Counted from the first letter of the stretch, positions 8,020 through 18,131 are shown. The stretch: DNA of 64,000 nucleotides from Bacteroidota bacterium (GCA_018266395.1 JAFEAM010000012.1:124001-188000), one strand, 5' to 3'. The notes: generated by a model not told the origin, from the sequence alone. Translations and numbers: made by a program.

Positions 8020-11000
8020 TCAGGCCTTCATTGTTACTGGCATCAATTTCGAGAACGAGGCGAGGGCATCCTTTACTGTTCGAATGTTTTCGATGGTTAG
8101 TGTTGGACGACCCGCTGAATCCTTCAGCCTACAATTCTTCGGGTGCGCCTGAACATAGGCAATTACAGTCCCAAAAACCTCAGACTTGAAGTAATCATCC
8201 TGGCTGGTGAACTGCGCGCGGCAACGTCCGCCCTTAAGGGAAATCTTTTCGAAACCCAATTGCTCCCCTATCCAACGCAACCGCACCGTTTCAATCAGCT
8301 GGCTGACAGAAGGGGGAATCTCGCCAAACCGATCCCGCAGTGACGTTGTAAACTTCTCCAGGGTCATTTCATCTTTCACATTGTCCAGGGTTGAGTATAG
8401 TTGAAGCCGCTCGCTGGTATTGCCTACATAATAATCTGGGATCAAAATTTCAAGATCTGTTTCGATGATACAGTCGGGAACAACCATTCTTGCTTTTTCA
8501 GTCAACTCTTCTGCGAACAAATCCTTGAATTCTGTCTCCTTTAGTTCCTGTATGGAATCATCCAGAATTTTGTGATACGTATCGAAGCCGAGATCATTGA
8601 TGAATCCGCTTTGCTCAGCGCCGAGGAGATTGCCCGCGCCTCTGATATCCAGGTCTCTCATCGCAACTTTGAATCCATCCCCCAGTTCTGAAAATTCTTC
8701 AAGAGCACCAAGGCGCTTGCGGGCATCTGAAGACAGCAGTGAAGAAGGCGGCGTGAGCAAATAGCAAAAGGCTTTCTTGTTGGATCGACCCACCCGGCCG
8801 CGCATCTGGTGAAGATCACTCATCCCGAACATTTGAGCCTGGTTGATAATAATGGTGTTCGCGTTTGGGATATCCAATCCGGATTCGATGATATTGGTTG
8901 ACACAAGGATATCGTATTCACCCTCGATAAAGCGGAGCATCACTTTTTCAAGTTTGTCGCCTTCCATTTGACCATGTGCAATCCCTATTCGTGCATCGGG
9001 AACCAGTTTGTAAATGACATTGGCCACACTTTCGATATCCTGTACGCGGTTGTGTACAAAGAAAACCTGTCCCTTCCTTTGCAATTCGAAACTAATAGCG
9101 TCACGAATGACGCGTTCATCATAGGTGTGGAGTTCTGTTGTAACGGGCTGCCGGTTGGGAGGGGGCGTGGAAATAATACTGAGATCCCGGGCACCCATGA
9201 GAGAAAAATGAAGTGTCCGGGGAATTGGGGTGGCAGTGAGGGTCAGCACATCCACGTTGACTTTGATTTCCTTGAGTCTTTCCTTCACCTTCACCCCGAA
9301 CTTCTGCTCCTCATCAATAATAAGCAGACCAAGATTTTTGAAGTTCACATCCTTGCTGACGATCCTGTGTGTGCCGATGAGAATATTCACCTTGCCTTCA
9401 GCGGCGTCCCGGATGATTTCATTGATCTGCTTTTCAGATTTGAAGCGGGATACATATTCAATCCGAACAGGAAAATTGGAAAGACGCTCGCGGAATGTCC
9501 TGAAATGCTGCATCGCGAGTATGGTAGTAGGAACGAGTACAGCCACCTGCTTGCCATCCACCGTCGCCTTGAATGCAGCCCGGATGGCCACCTCAGTTTT
9601 GCCGAATCCTACGTCACCGCAAACAAGCCTATCCATGGGATGAGGCGTTTCCATGTCTCTTTTTACTTCATCCGTGGCACGGGCCTGATCGGGAGTATCT
9701 TCATAAATGAATGAAGTCTCCAGTTCTGCCTGGAGGACACTGTCTTTCGAAAAAGCAAAGCCCGGCGATGTTTTTCGTTTGGCGTATAATTCAATGAGAT
9801 CCCGGGCAATATCTTTAACCTGATTCCTGACTTTCCTCTTCTTGTTTTCCCATTCATCAGTCCCGAGTTTGCTGATAACTGGCGGACTTCCCTCGCGACC
9901 GGAGTATTTCGAGATCTTGTGAAGAGAATGGATGCTGACGTAGAGAAGGTCATTATCGCGAAAGACAACCCTGACAGCTTCCTGCATCTTGCCGTTTACC
10001 TCCTTCTTCTCAAGTCCTGCGAACTTTCCGATGCCATGATCGATGTGTGTGACAAAGTCTCCAGGCTGAAGAGTTTGTAATTCGCGAAAAGTAAGCGCCT
10101 TGGATTTGGTGTACCGTTCTTTGGCGTGATAACGATGATACCTTTCAAAAATCTGGTGATCTGTATAACAAACAATCTTCAGGGTGTGATCCACAAACCC
10201 AGCACGCAGGGGAAATTCAAGATGCTGAAATTTCAGACCAGGCTCGATTTCATCAAAGATGCCGCGAAGTCTTTCAAACTGTCGCGGTTGTTCGGCAGCA
10301 ATGAAATTTGAATATCCCTTGTTCTGATGTTCTGCAAGATTCTTACCAAGCAGGTCAAAGTTTTTTTGAAAGGCGGTCTGTGGAGAGGATTTGAATTCAA
10401 AAGACTTTAGCGTTGAGAAGTGGGTTCTTTTGCCGAATTCAATAACGGAGCCGCGGGACAGGAGGCCAAGGAATGAAGAGCCTGACTCAAACAGATGTTC
10501 CGGCTTCATGGCAGGAGAAGCTCCTCCGCTGGATCGGAGTATATTGTCAAAAACACTTTTAGCTTTCTCGAAACACTTCTCAATAAGATCAATGGTCAAC
10601 TGGGTGTCACGGATCCAGGTTCTCGCGGAAGTGGGCAGGAACTCCAAAAGTGACTGCTGTTCTTCATGAACGAGCCTTGTCTGTATGTTGGGCATAAGAC
10701 TAACCCGTTCAACCTCTTCGACTGACAATTGGGAGCCCGGATCAAAACTGCGGATGCTTTCCACTTCGTCGCCGAAAAGTTCAATCCGGTAAGGGAGGTC
10801 GTGCGCGAAGGAGTACACGTCGATAATTCCACCACGCACAGCAAATTGACCAGCCTCGTAGACGAAGTCAGTACGGTCGAAATCATAAGTCTGCAGAAAT
10901 TCCTCCAGGAATGCGCGATCAAGCTTTTCCCCTTTTTTTATAATGAATGTGTTGCTGGAGAGCGACTTCTTCGCAATGACTTTTTCTGACAAGGCCTCCG

Positions 11001-11376
11001 GATATGTTACAATAAGGGTTGAATCAGGATGTGCGTTGAGCTGATTCAGCGCTTCGGCACGCATGAGGATATTGGCGTTCTCAGTCTCGTCATATTCATA
11101 GGCCCTTTTGTAGGACATGGGAAATAACCAAACGTTCTTATCCCCCAAGAGCATCTGAAGGTCGTCAGTGAGATAGGCTGCTTCTTCCTTGTCCTCGGCA
11201 ATGATCAGGTGACACGACCTGATGCTTCTTGAAAGCGCTGCTATGAGTATGCTGTCGAGGCTACCCGTAAGGCCTTTAATACTGATGGGCTCGTGCTGGG
11301 ATGTACGAATCCCCTCAGCCAGGTTCTGCACCAGGCTGTCCGATTTGTAAATTGTTAGGAAATCCTGCGCTCTCAA
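8020..11376 (-). CDS. mfd: Mfd, transcription-repair coupling factor
   Basis: Mfd removes stalled RNA polymerase from damaged DNA and recruits UvrA for strand-specific repair. The 1118 residues show the full domain order: UvrB-like N-terminal modules, a CarD-type RNA polymerase-interacting domain (PGDFVTHIDHGIGKF, about residue 448), a helicase with Walker A GDVGFGKT (about 585), Walker B DEEQ (about 690) and TATPIPRTL, and the C-terminal TRCF domain. The start is TTG at 11374-11376: the upstream in-frame codons reach a TAG within 12 bases and there is no ATG before residue 75. A good -7 element lies about 20 bp upstream. Confidence 0.97.
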   Translation of the reverse strand: MRAQDFLTIYKSDSLVQNLAEGIRTSQHEPISIKGLTGSLDSILIAALSRSIRSCHLIIAEDKEEAAYLTDDLQMLLGDKNVWLFPMSYKRAYEYDETENANILMRAEALNQLNAHPDSTLIVTYPEALSEKVIAKKSLSSNTFIIKKGEKLDRAFLEEFLQTYDFDRTDFVYEAGQFAVRGGIIDVYSFAHDLPYRIELFGDEVESIRSFDPGSQLSVEEVERVSLMPNIQTRLVHEEQQSLLEFLPTSARTWIRDTQLTIDLIEKCFEKAKSVFDNILRSSGGASPAMKPEHLFESGSSFLGLLSRGSVIEFGKRTHFSTLKSFEFKSSPQTAFQKNFDLLGKNLAEHQNKGYSNFIAAEQPRQFERLRGIFDEIEPGLKFQHLEFPLRAGFVDHTLKIVCYTDHQIFERYHRYHAKERYTKSKALTFRELQTLQPGDFVTHIDHGIGKFAGLEKKEVNGKMQEAVRVVFRDNDLLYVSIHSLHKISKYSGREGSPPVISKLGTDEWENKKRKVRNQVKDIARDLIELYAKRKTSPGFAFSKDSVLQAELETSFIYEDTPDQARATDEVKRDMETPHPMDRLVCGDVGFGKTEVAIRAAFKATVDGKQVAVLVPTTILAMQHFRTFRERLSNFPVRIEYVSRFKSEKQINEIIRDAAEGKVNILIGTHRIVSKDVNFKNLGLLIIDEEQKFGVKVKERLKEIKVNVDVLTLTATPIPRTLHFSLMGARDLSIISTPPPNRQPVTTELHTYDERVIRDAISFELQRKGQVFFVHNRVQDIESVANVIYKLVPDARIGIAHGQMEGDKLEKVMLRFIEGEYDILVSTNIIESGLDIPNANTIIINQAQMFGMSDLHQMRGRVGRSNKKAFCYLLTPPSSLLSSDARKRLGALEEFSELGDGFKVAMRDLDIRGAGNLLGAEQSGFINDLGFDTYHKILDDSIQELKETEFKDLFAEELTEKARMVVPDCIIETDLEILIPDYYVGNTSERLQLYSTLDNVKDEMTLEKFTTSLRDRFGEIPPSVSQLIETVRLRWIGEQLGFEKISLKGGRCRAQFTSQDDYFKSEVFGTVIAYVQAHPKNCRLKDSAGRPTLTIENIRTVKDALASFSKLMPVTMKA

Positions 11377-11395
11377 GGAGCTTTTCTAAAGGCTG

Positions 11396-11403
11396 CAAAA
11401 TTA
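11396..11403 (-). promoter_or_regulatory. Bacteroidota -7 promoter element for mfd
   Basis: On the minus strand TAATTTTG followed by C fits the Bacteroidota -7 consensus TAnnTTTG exactly. It sits about 20 bp upstream of the TTG start of mfd. No clear TTTG -33 box is found at the expected distance, so confidence is moderate. Confidence 0.45.
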
Positions 11404-11459
11404 GGAAAAACCCAAATCTCCGCGCCGGGGCATCTTTAATGTTTTTCTAACTTTGAGCA

Positions 11460-11669
11460 ATGCAATACGTCAGGATTCTGGCTTTTCTTATGGTGATGAC
11501 CAGTCTGCTCTTCCTCATTATCGGGCTGATTAAACCTTGGATGATGCTTTGGTGGGAGGACGAGCAGAACCGCCTGAAGGTGATCAAATCCTATGGATCG
11601 CTGACTGTAATTCTTGCAATTGTGTATTATATCGTCAGATACATTGAACAACAAAAGTTGATAGAATGA
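11460..11669 (+). CDS. Small two-helix membrane protein
   Basis: A 69-residue protein with two predicted membrane helices (about residues 4-24 and 44-61), joined by a charged Trp-rich segment (IKPWMMLWWEDEQNRLKVI). It is likely an inner-membrane protein; no family is recognised. Its last four bases (ATGA) overlap the start of the thioredoxin-like lipoprotein gene, so the two are probably cotranslated. TAACTTTG at 11448-11455 fits the -7 promoter consensus only 5 bp before the ATG, which would give a nearly leaderless transcript. Codon choice and the tight overlap support a real gene despite its size. Confidence 0.7.
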   Translation: MQYVRILAFLMVMTSLLFLIIGLIKPWMMLWWEDEQNRLKVIKSYGSLTVILAIVYYIVRYIEQQKLIE

Positions 11670-12133
11670 GAGCGTTATATTTTTTTCTGCTGGCGGGAGT
11701 GATCATCAGTTGCGGCAAAAAGCAAGGAGGAATTGCAGAGAGTGAGATGCCGGCACTGCCTTTCTCACTGTTGTCGGGCGAACAAAAAATGGCAAATGAA
11801 CTTACAGGCAAATCCATTCTGATCTTCTACAGCCCGGATTGTGATCACTGCCAGCGTGAGGCTCAGGATTTTCAAAAACATATTGATGCTTTTCGAAATT
11901 ATTCCATCTATTTCATTTCGGCAAGTCTTCCTGAGGATGCTCAATTGTTTGCCCAGACCTACGGGCTCCATGAACAAAACAACATCACCTTTGCCCTGGC
12001 CACTTATGAGGATGTGATCCGGATTATGGGACCGATGCCGACTCCAACGGTTTTTATATATTCCAACGAGAAAAAACTTGTGAAGAAATTTGCAGGGGAG
12101 ACAAACGTGGAGGAAATGATTCCCTATCTCTAA
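11666..12133 (+). CDS. Thioredoxin-fold lipoprotein (TlpA/ResA-like)
   Basis: A 155-residue exported thioredoxin-like protein. The N-terminus is a lipoprotein signal with Cys16 as the acylation site (VIISC). The active site is C59-D-H-C62 within YSPDCDHCQ, and the cis-proline region reads MPTPTVFIY. Such proteins reduce or isomerise disulfides, or deliver electrons to cytochrome maturation, in the periplasm; which of these applies is not shown here. It overlaps the small membrane protein gene upstream by four bases. Its 3' end overlaps that of the methyltransferase gene on the other strand by four bases. Confidence 0.85.
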   Translation: MRALYFFLLAGVIISCGKKQGGIAESEMPALPFSLLSGEQKMANELTGKSILIFYSPDCDHCQREAQDFQKHIDAFRNYSIYFISASLPEDAQLFAQTYGLHEQNNITFALATYEDVIRIMGPMPTPTVFIYSNEKKLVKKFAGETNVEEMIPYL

Positions 12134-13350
12134 TTGTCAGGGAAAATTCTAGCAGCCCTCATGACGAATTTCCTTTTGATGGCACGGGTGCAGATCAGAT
12201 AATCCTTACCGCCTTCTTTCAACCCAGTGTGCCTGAGAATTTGCTCTACACTGAGAGGGTAGTTCCGACTGATCACATTTACGAAACCGCCTTCAAAGAG
12301 TGAACTCAGTTTCTTGTCAAGTTTGTGATGATTGACAACTCGGAAAATCCGGCCAGGAAATGTTTCCAGTAAGCGGTCACTGGTGTACAGATGGCTGTCG
12401 GGCGCAAGTTTGGACAACCCCCAATGCGATGCAATCCAATTGAAAGCGCCGGCCTTCAACAAAGCGACAGGAGGATCATAGATGTACTCCTGAGGCTCAG
12501 CCCATAAAACCCTTGTGCTTCGTTCTTCAGATGGGAAGAAGGAAAACTCCCAGACAGGGTTTCCATCTTGAGAAAGCTCGACTGCCGTGCGCAAAGTTTC
12601 ACCGCCGGCCTTGGGGTGCACATGGAAGAGAAGCTCCTTGCATTCGTTCCCCACACTTACAATCCATACTTGCAACACCTTCTGCAGTTGTTGACATGCG
12701 CGCTCAATATCCAGCATGGGAGAAGCCTTCAAAAGCAAAAATGAACTTTTTTCCAGAATGAGAGGGAGCAAACGGACAACATCGGGCTCGCAGTCGTCAA
12801 GCCGGTAAACCTTTTCCCCGGTCTTTCTGCGCGACGGATCAATAAACGCGAAGTCAAAATGATCTTCCGACTCCTGAAGAAATGACTCTGCATCGGTGTT
12901 CTTGTACACTGATGGTATGCCTCCGACTTGGCGTTGGTTGTGAGAATTGATCAGCAGCAGCCGGGTGTCAGGTTCAACTCGCGTCAGCCATGCCCATTGT
13001 GAAATATAATGATCGTCGACGCCAAAACCGGAACTCAGATCAAGGCCATTGAATGGCCCGTTGCCCTTGCACAGCTTTCGAAGAATCGATGACTTGAAAA
13101 CAGCCGTTGCTTCTGATGAGCACTGCTCCAGCGCCAACCTTCCTGGGTATATTATGCCGGAGGCACGAGCCCATGAGGGGAGTTTTTGTTCAGCCTTTCT
13201 TCTCCCAACAATCTGATCAGCCAGCCAGGCAGCAGGGACACCCGCTATGGTTTTATTTTTCAGCACCAATACCATTTCATCGTCATTACGGTGCTTATGG
13301 ATGAACTGTTGAACCTCCTTCTGAAGCAATTTATCGATGAAGTCATTCAC
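12130..13350 (-). CDS. Class I SAM-dependent methyltransferase with THUMP-like domain
   Basis: A 406-residue protein whose middle part is a Rossmann-type methyltransferase: motif I reads GLDLSSGFGVDD and a motif IV-like segment reads FAFIDPSRRKTG, as in a Bacteroidota family annotated as class I methyltransferase with a THUMP-like C-terminal domain. THUMP-type domains bind RNA, so an RNA substrate (tRNA or rRNA) is likely but not established. The start is GTG at 13348-13350, after an in-frame stop about 36 bp upstream; no ATG lies nearby. It converges on the thioredoxin-like lipoprotein gene with a four-base overlap. Confidence 0.8.
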   Translation of the reverse strand: MNDFIDKLLQKEVQQFIHKHRNDDEMVLVLKNKTIAGVPAAWLADQIVGRRKAEQKLPSWARASGIIYPGRLALEQCSSEATAVFKSSILRKLCKGNGPFNGLDLSSGFGVDDHYISQWAWLTRVEPDTRLLLINSHNQRQVGGIPSVYKNTDAESFLQESEDHFDFAFIDPSRRKTGEKVYRLDDCEPDVVRLLPLILEKSSFLLLKASPMLDIERACQQLQKVLQVWIVSVGNECKELLFHVHPKAGGETLRTAVELSQDGNPVWEFSFFPSEERSTRVLWAEPQEYIYDPPVALLKAGAFNWIASHWGLSKLAPDSHLYTSDRLLETFPGRIFRVVNHHKLDKKLSSLFEGGFVNVISRNYPLSVEQILRHTGLKEGGKDYLICTRAIKRKFVMRAARIFPDN

Positions 13351-13442
13351 AGGCAGTTCGGCGATGATTTTACAAAGTACGAAAGTTCATTTGCCGCTCA
13401 TGATGGCTTCGGCGATCTTCGCAGCAATTTGAAAGAGGTCAG

Positions 13443-14624
13443 ATGAAAAGACCCATCATTGTCATCTTCACTACCATTCTGATTGATATGCTGGGTTTCG
13501 GGATCATCATCCCGATTTTGCCTGTATTTTCGAAGGAATTGGGGGCGGCCAACTATGAGGTGGGGCTCATTGCCATGAGCTTCCCCATTATGAATTTCCT
13601 GTTTGCACCCTTTTGGGGATCCCTTAGCGACAGCTATGGCAGGCGACCTATCATACTGGTCAGTGTCATGATCACGGGGATGGCGTACCTGTTGTTGTCT
13701 CAGAGTACGTACCTGTGGTTGCTTCTGCTTGCAAGAGTTCTTGGCGGCATCGGCTCAGCAAATCTTTCAGTTGCCCAGGCCTACATCGCTGACATTACTA
13801 CTTCGGAAGAAAGGGCAAAGTATATGGGTCTGATTGGGGCCGCCTTTGGACTTGGCTTCATTATCGGACCCACCGCTGGCGGATACATGAAGAGCATCTC
13901 CACTCCAGGTTCAGTTGATTGGGTAGGATATCTGGCAGCAGGCCTTTCCATGATCAATCTGGTGTTGGCGTATTTTCTTCTGCCTGAATCAGTGAAGGAC
14001 AAAAAGCAACCGGTTCGATTCAATTTCAAAGTCATTTCTGGCACCATTACTGAACTCAGGAAACCAATTATCAACGAATTGTTGCTGATCAGTTTTGTCT
14101 TCATAGCATCGTTCATGATGATGCAGATTGCGGCATCCCTTTTTTGGAAAGAACACATTGGTCTGACAGAAATTCAGATGGGGAATATGTTTGCCTTTAA
14201 TGGCATCATGACCGTGATCATCCAGGGTGTGCTGGTAGGACGAATGGTACCTCGATTCGGGGAAATCAGGTTGCTCTCAATCGGCAGTTACCTGACGATT
14301 TTGGCTCTGTCAGCCATACCGTGGGTCACAAAGGAAACATTTATGCCTTATGAATTCATTGCTGTGGCTTTGCTGGCTCTTGCGAATGGATGCATCATTC
14401 CGTCGGTTACCTCTCTCTTGACGAAAAACTCAGACCCGAAGGACATGGGCCAGGTGCTGGGCGTAAACCAGTCTTTTGGATCCGTTGCCCGTGCTTGCGG
14501 AATGGGTGTCAGCGGATTCATGTATGGCATTGATTTTCATTTCCCTTTTGTTGCGGGAGCCCTACTCATGATAATTGCCATTTGGCTCACCAGGCGACTC
14601 TCCCATCAATCACCCCGAACCTGA
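13443..14624 (+). CDS. MFS transporter, TetA-like drug/H+ antiporter
   Basis: A 393-residue major facilitator protein with 12 predicted membrane helices. Motif A, GSLSDSYGRRP, follows helix 2. The motif C-like region FGLGFIIGPTAGGYM in helix 5 is typical of drug:H+ antiporters such as TetA(C/G). The substrate cannot be told from sequence. The gene ends 35 bp before the small His/Cys-rich exported protein, so it may be cotranscribed with the metal-linked genes downstream, although the spacing leaves room for a promoter. Confidence 0.88.
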   Translation: MKRPIIVIFTTILIDMLGFGIIIPILPVFSKELGAANYEVGLIAMSFPIMNFLFAPFWGSLSDSYGRRPIILVSVMITGMAYLLLSQSTYLWLLLLARVLGGIGSANLSVAQAYIADITTSEERAKYMGLIGAAFGLGFIIGPTAGGYMKSISTPGSVDWVGYLAAGLSMINLVLAYFLLPESVKDKKQPVRFNFKVISGTITELRKPIINELLLISFVFIASFMMMQIAASLFWKEHIGLTEIQMGNMFAFNGIMTVIIQGVLVGRMVPRFGEIRLLSIGSYLTILALSAIPWVTKETFMPYEFIAVALLALANGCIIPSVTSLLTKNSDPKDMGQVLGVNQSFGSVARACGMGVSGFMYGIDFHFPFVAGALLMIIAIWLTRRLSHQSPRT

Positions 14625-14658
14625 TGGTTGTGGATTTTACTACATTCGTTCTGTGAAA

Positions 14659-15030
14659 ATGAGGACTGCATCGGTGTTGTTAACGTGGACCATGGTCCTG
14701 TTATACACTTTTTTGCAGACCGGGTGGGATTTGCTGCACAGTTCTTTTCATGAGGAGACAGCAGTGGTTCACACCGTATCAGCCGAGAAAAATTCCTGTC
14801 ACCGCAGTGTCTATCACGGGGGAAAAGACGGTCACAAGAATCATCTCACCTCATTCAAGTCGTGTACATCCTGCCATATATCATCGGGCCCAAGCGAAAC
14901 GGGGACAGATTCCTTCTATTCATGTGACTGGATTGTATCGGTCTGGCAAAACAGCAATTTTTGCGGCGCGATTGAATCAGAGTGCATCCTTAATGGACCT
15001 GTTCGCGGTCCCCCTCATCAAGTGATTTGA
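14659..15030 (+). CDS. Small exported His/Cys-rich protein upstream of a TonB receptor
   Basis: I do not recognise a named family. The ATG at 14659 is chosen because the protein then opens with one hydrophobic signal segment (about residues 4-22); a longer frame reaches back into the MFS gene. The 123-residue protein holds Cys47-His48, a C69-T-S-C72-H73 motif, Cys89, Cys102 and Cys109, and many His residues between 27 and 73 (HHGGKDGHKNH-like spacing). This looks like a metal-binding protein of the envelope. Its place just before a TonB receptor and opposite a CusBA efflux operon supports a role in metal sensing or binding (inference). Confidence 0.65.
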   Translation: MRTASVLLTWTMVLLYTFLQTGWDLLHSSFHEETAVVHTVSAEKNSCHRSVYHGGKDGHKNHLTSFKSCTSCHISSGPSETGTDSFYSCDWIVSVWQNSNFCGAIESECILNGPVRGPPHQVI

Positions 15031-15097
15031 TCTTAGGTTCCAATTGGGATTGGAATCCTGATTGGTACTTGAATTCAATTTTTCTTTTCACAATCTG

Positions 15098-17509
15098 ATG
15101 AGACAGGCTCTATTATCCATTTGCATATTTGGTTTCATTTCTGCGGTAAGCGGGCAGTCTATAAATGGTATTGTTCGTGAAGAAGGTTCAGCAAGACCGC
15201 TTGCTTACGCTTCAGTTTTCCTTCCTGAATTGAAGACAGGAAGCGCAACGGATTCGACCGGACATTTCTTGATTAAGGGGATTCCAACGGGAACATTTCT
15301 CATGGAGGTAAGCCTGGTGGGATACGCCACAAAGGTTATGAGAATCAGATCGGGTGAGAATGATATTATAGTGGAGTTGGCTTTGTCTGTCACGGAGATG
15401 CAGGAAATAGTTGTTACCGGGGCTGTGTCCTATACGGAGAGGGCAAGAAATCCTATACCGGTTATCCCGATGAAGCGCGATATTATGCTTCAGAATTTGT
15501 CCACCAATCTTATTGATGCGCTGACAAAACAACCGGGCATCAATCAGATTTCAACGGGCCCGGCAATCGGCAAGCCTGTGATCAGGGGATTGGGATATAA
15601 TCGGGTTGTTGTTCTTAGAAACGGAATGCGTCAGGAAGGACAGCAATGGGGTGATGAACACGGCATTGAGATTGACGAATATGAAGTGGATCGGGTGGAA
15701 ATCATCAAAGGACCAGGAAGTCTATTGTATGGTTCAGATGCAATGGCAGGTGTGATAAACTTTCTGCTGCCGCGACCGCCCGCAGAGGGTACCTCGAAAG
15801 GCGAATGGCTGACAACTTATCAATCCAACGGAAACTTCGTCGGAAATTCGCTGAACTACTCCGGCATGAAAAATGGCTTCAGCTGGTTAACGCGGTTCAG
15901 TCAAAAGAAGTCGGGTAACTATCAAAACCGCTACGATGGCTATGTGCTGAACTCGGGATTCGAAGAGTTCAATGGCAGCGCGCAGATTGGAATTAACAGG
16001 ACATGGGGTTTTTCCAATCTTCAATTCAGCACATTCAATCAGAAGTTGGGTCTCGTTGATGGAGAAAGAGATGTGCACGGAAATTTTGTCAAAAGTATCG
16101 CCGAGGGCGATTCTGTAAGGACAGTTTCTGTTTCGGAGAGTGAACTAAAAGGTTACCAGAACAGCAGCGATGTGCCGTACCAGCGCGTCAACCATAATCG
16201 GATTGTTTGGTCGAATAACATTTTTTTTGGGGAGTCGAATTTGCTTGTAAACCTTGGATGGCAGCAGAACAGAAGACGTGAGTTTGGCGAGCCTTTAACT
16301 CCGGATCACCCGGGGCAGCATTTTCTGCTCAATACTTACAATGCAGACATCAAGTACTTTTTGCCGGAAGCCAACGGCTGGAATGTGTCAGTCGGGCTGA
16401 GCGGACAATCTCAGAACAACCGCAATCTTGGAAAAGAATTCCTGATACCTGCCTATCAATCAACGGACGGCGGGGTATTTGGCTTTGCTCAAAAACAAAA
16501 GGATCAATGGTTGATCAGCGGGGGTCTGAGATATGATTTCCGCCACATTCATTCTGAAGCATTGTATCTCGATGCAAACGGAAGTGTTACAGATGCAGCC
16601 CATGCGGTTGTCACACGCTTCACGGAATTTGACCGTGATTTTTCAGCACTGACAGGAAGCGCAGGTTTTTCCTATCAGTTTTCAAGTGTGACGATCGGTC
16701 GATTCAATGTTTCAAGAGGCTTCAGGGTGCCCAATCTATCAGAGCTCGGATCCAACGGAAAGCATGAGGGGACTTTCAGGTACGAAGTCGGGAATTCAAA
16801 TCTAAATCCTGAAACCAGCATGCAGGTGGATTTGGGGGTGACGGTCAGCACAAGACACCTCACAGTTGATGCCAGTGCATTTTACAACAACATCCGGGAT
16901 TATATATTTCTTGAGAAAGTATTGAATAAGTCCGGTCAGGATTCCATTGCAAATCCTTCAGGCCCTGCACCGGTATACAAATTTGTGCAGGGGAATGCAT
17001 ATCTGTATGGTGGCGAGATTTCAGTGGATGTGCACCCCCATCCATTGGACTGGCTTCACTTCGAAAACTCCTTTTCCTACGTGATAGGTGCTCAGTTAAA
17101 CCAACCGGATTCAATGAGGAACCTTCCCTTCATGCCGGCACCAAAATTTCAAACTGAAATCAGGCTTCAGCCATCCCGCAACTATGGAAGAATAAAGCAA
17201 CCGTATTTCAAAATCGATGCAAGCGTTTTTGCAGCACAGAATTACATCTATGAAGCCTACCACACTGAAACCCGGACTCCAGGATACTATCTCATCAACC
17301 TGGGCACCGGGTGTGAGTTTACAGACAGGAAGAACAATACCATGATTCGTCTTTTCGTGACAGTCAGCAACTTGCTGGATGCCGGATATCAAAGCCATCT
17401 GAGCCGGCTCAAGTACGCGCCTGTGAATCCCGCAACGGGAGTGCAGGGAATATTTAATGCGGGCAGAAACATTTCGGTCAAACTGGTGATTCCCTTCGGT
17501 AAGCAGTAG
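15098..17509 (+). CDS. TonB-dependent outer membrane receptor with carboxypeptidase-like N-terminal domain
   Basis: An 803-residue outer-membrane gated channel. A signal peptide (ending near SAVSGQ) is followed by a CarboxypepD_reg-like beta domain (about 20-95; INGIVREEG, then YASVFLPELKTG), the plug domain (NLSTNLIDALTKQPGINQ, then GKPVIRGLGYNRV and IEIIKGPGSLLYGSDAMAG) and a 22-strand barrel ending in a Phe-containing strand. The ATG at 15098 is used because it starts directly at the signal; a TTG at 15062 is less likely. The ligand is unknown. The neighbouring CusBA and NicO-like genes suggest a metal or metal chelate. It converges on the NicO-like gene with no gap. Confidence 0.93.
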   Translation: MRQALLSICIFGFISAVSGQSINGIVREEGSARPLAYASVFLPELKTGSATDSTGHFLIKGIPTGTFLMEVSLVGYATKVMRIRSGENDIIVELALSVTEMQEIVVTGAVSYTERARNPIPVIPMKRDIMLQNLSTNLIDALTKQPGINQISTGPAIGKPVIRGLGYNRVVVLRNGMRQEGQQWGDEHGIEIDEYEVDRVEIIKGPGSLLYGSDAMAGVINFLLPRPPAEGTSKGEWLTTYQSNGNFVGNSLNYSGMKNGFSWLTRFSQKKSGNYQNRYDGYVLNSGFEEFNGSAQIGINRTWGFSNLQFSTFNQKLGLVDGERDVHGNFVKSIAEGDSVRTVSVSESELKGYQNSSDVPYQRVNHNRIVWSNNIFFGESNLLVNLGWQQNRRREFGEPLTPDHPGQHFLLNTYNADIKYFLPEANGWNVSVGLSGQSQNNRNLGKEFLIPAYQSTDGGVFGFAQKQKDQWLISGGLRYDFRHIHSEALYLDANGSVTDAAHAVVTRFTEFDRDFSALTGSAGFSYQFSSVTIGRFNVSRGFRVPNLSELGSNGKHEGTFRYEVGNSNLNPETSMQVDLGVTVSTRHLTVDASAFYNNIRDYIFLEKVLNKSGQDSIANPSGPAPVYKFVQGNAYLYGGEISVDVHPHPLDWLHFENSFSYVIGAQLNQPDSMRNLPFMPAPKFQTEIRLQPSRNYGRIKQPYFKIDASVFAAQNYIYEAYHTETRTPGYYLINLGTGCEFTDRKNNTMIRLFVTVSNLLDAGYQSHLSRLKYAPVNPATGVQGIFNAGRNISVKLVIPFGKQ

Positions 17510-18121
17510 CTATCTGAGCCACATAGCCATTACCCCCGATGCTATCAGCGTGATACCGGTGATGATGCCTGCATTATGTTCCAGCGTGTGCCAGTTTATT
17601 CGTGAAATTCCACGGTAAGCAAGCCGAATCCATAGCGTCATGCCCGCAATGGTTATGAACAGGTAGCCGGCAGCCACAATAAGTGTTACCAGCAGACCCA
17701 TCCCTCCGGCCATGAGGAAGTAGGCTTCAATTTCGAAACAGGGTGAAAGGAACATGGTCAATATAAGACTTCCGACTATTCTGTTTTTTGTCATCAATTC
17801 CGGATGACCATGAAGGTGAAAGTGATGGTGACGGATGTGCTGGTAAATAAAGAACGCACCAAGAAGGATAAGCAGAAGGGGTGTCACAACAAGACTGAAT
17901 TTTCCCCAGTATTCAGAAAGTCCGGCTCCGAGAAAGGCAAGCAGAAGACCCAACAAGACTGTACTTGTAGAGTGTGATGCTGCGGCCATCCATGTTATGC
18001 GTGTCGTTTCGGCGAGACTCCATCCTTCTTTTTTGGCTATAGCCAGGACCGGCAGCCAGTGATTGGGGAGGATGGCGTGGAGGACGCTTATTATCAAACT
18101 TCCTGAAATCAGTGTAAGCAT
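17510..18121 (-). CDS. NicO/UreH-like metal transporter-type membrane protein
   Basis: A 203-residue polytopic protein with about six membrane helices. The first helix carries LPNHWLPVLAIAKK, and a second segment reads WMAAASHSTSTVLLG; paired H-containing helices of this sort occur in the NicO/RcnA and UreH/TauE-like groups that move Ni, Co or other metals. The loop after helix 3 is His-rich (His95, 98-100, 102, 104, 106). It is the last gene of the leftward CusA-CusB unit, 10 bp after cusB. A role in exporting metal across the inner membrane fits, but the exact family and ion are uncertain. Confidence 0.7.
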   Translation of the reverse strand: MLTLISGSLIISVLHAILPNHWLPVLAIAKKEGWSLAETTRITWMAAASHSTSTVLLGLLLAFLGAGLSEYWGKFSLVVTPLLLILLGAFFIYQHIRHHHFHLHGHPELMTKNRIVGSLILTMFLSPCFEIEAYFLMAGGMGLLVTLIVAAGYLFITIAGMTLWIRLAYRGISRINWHTLEHNAGIITGITLIASGVMAMWLR

Positions 18122-18131
18122 CGGTGCGACA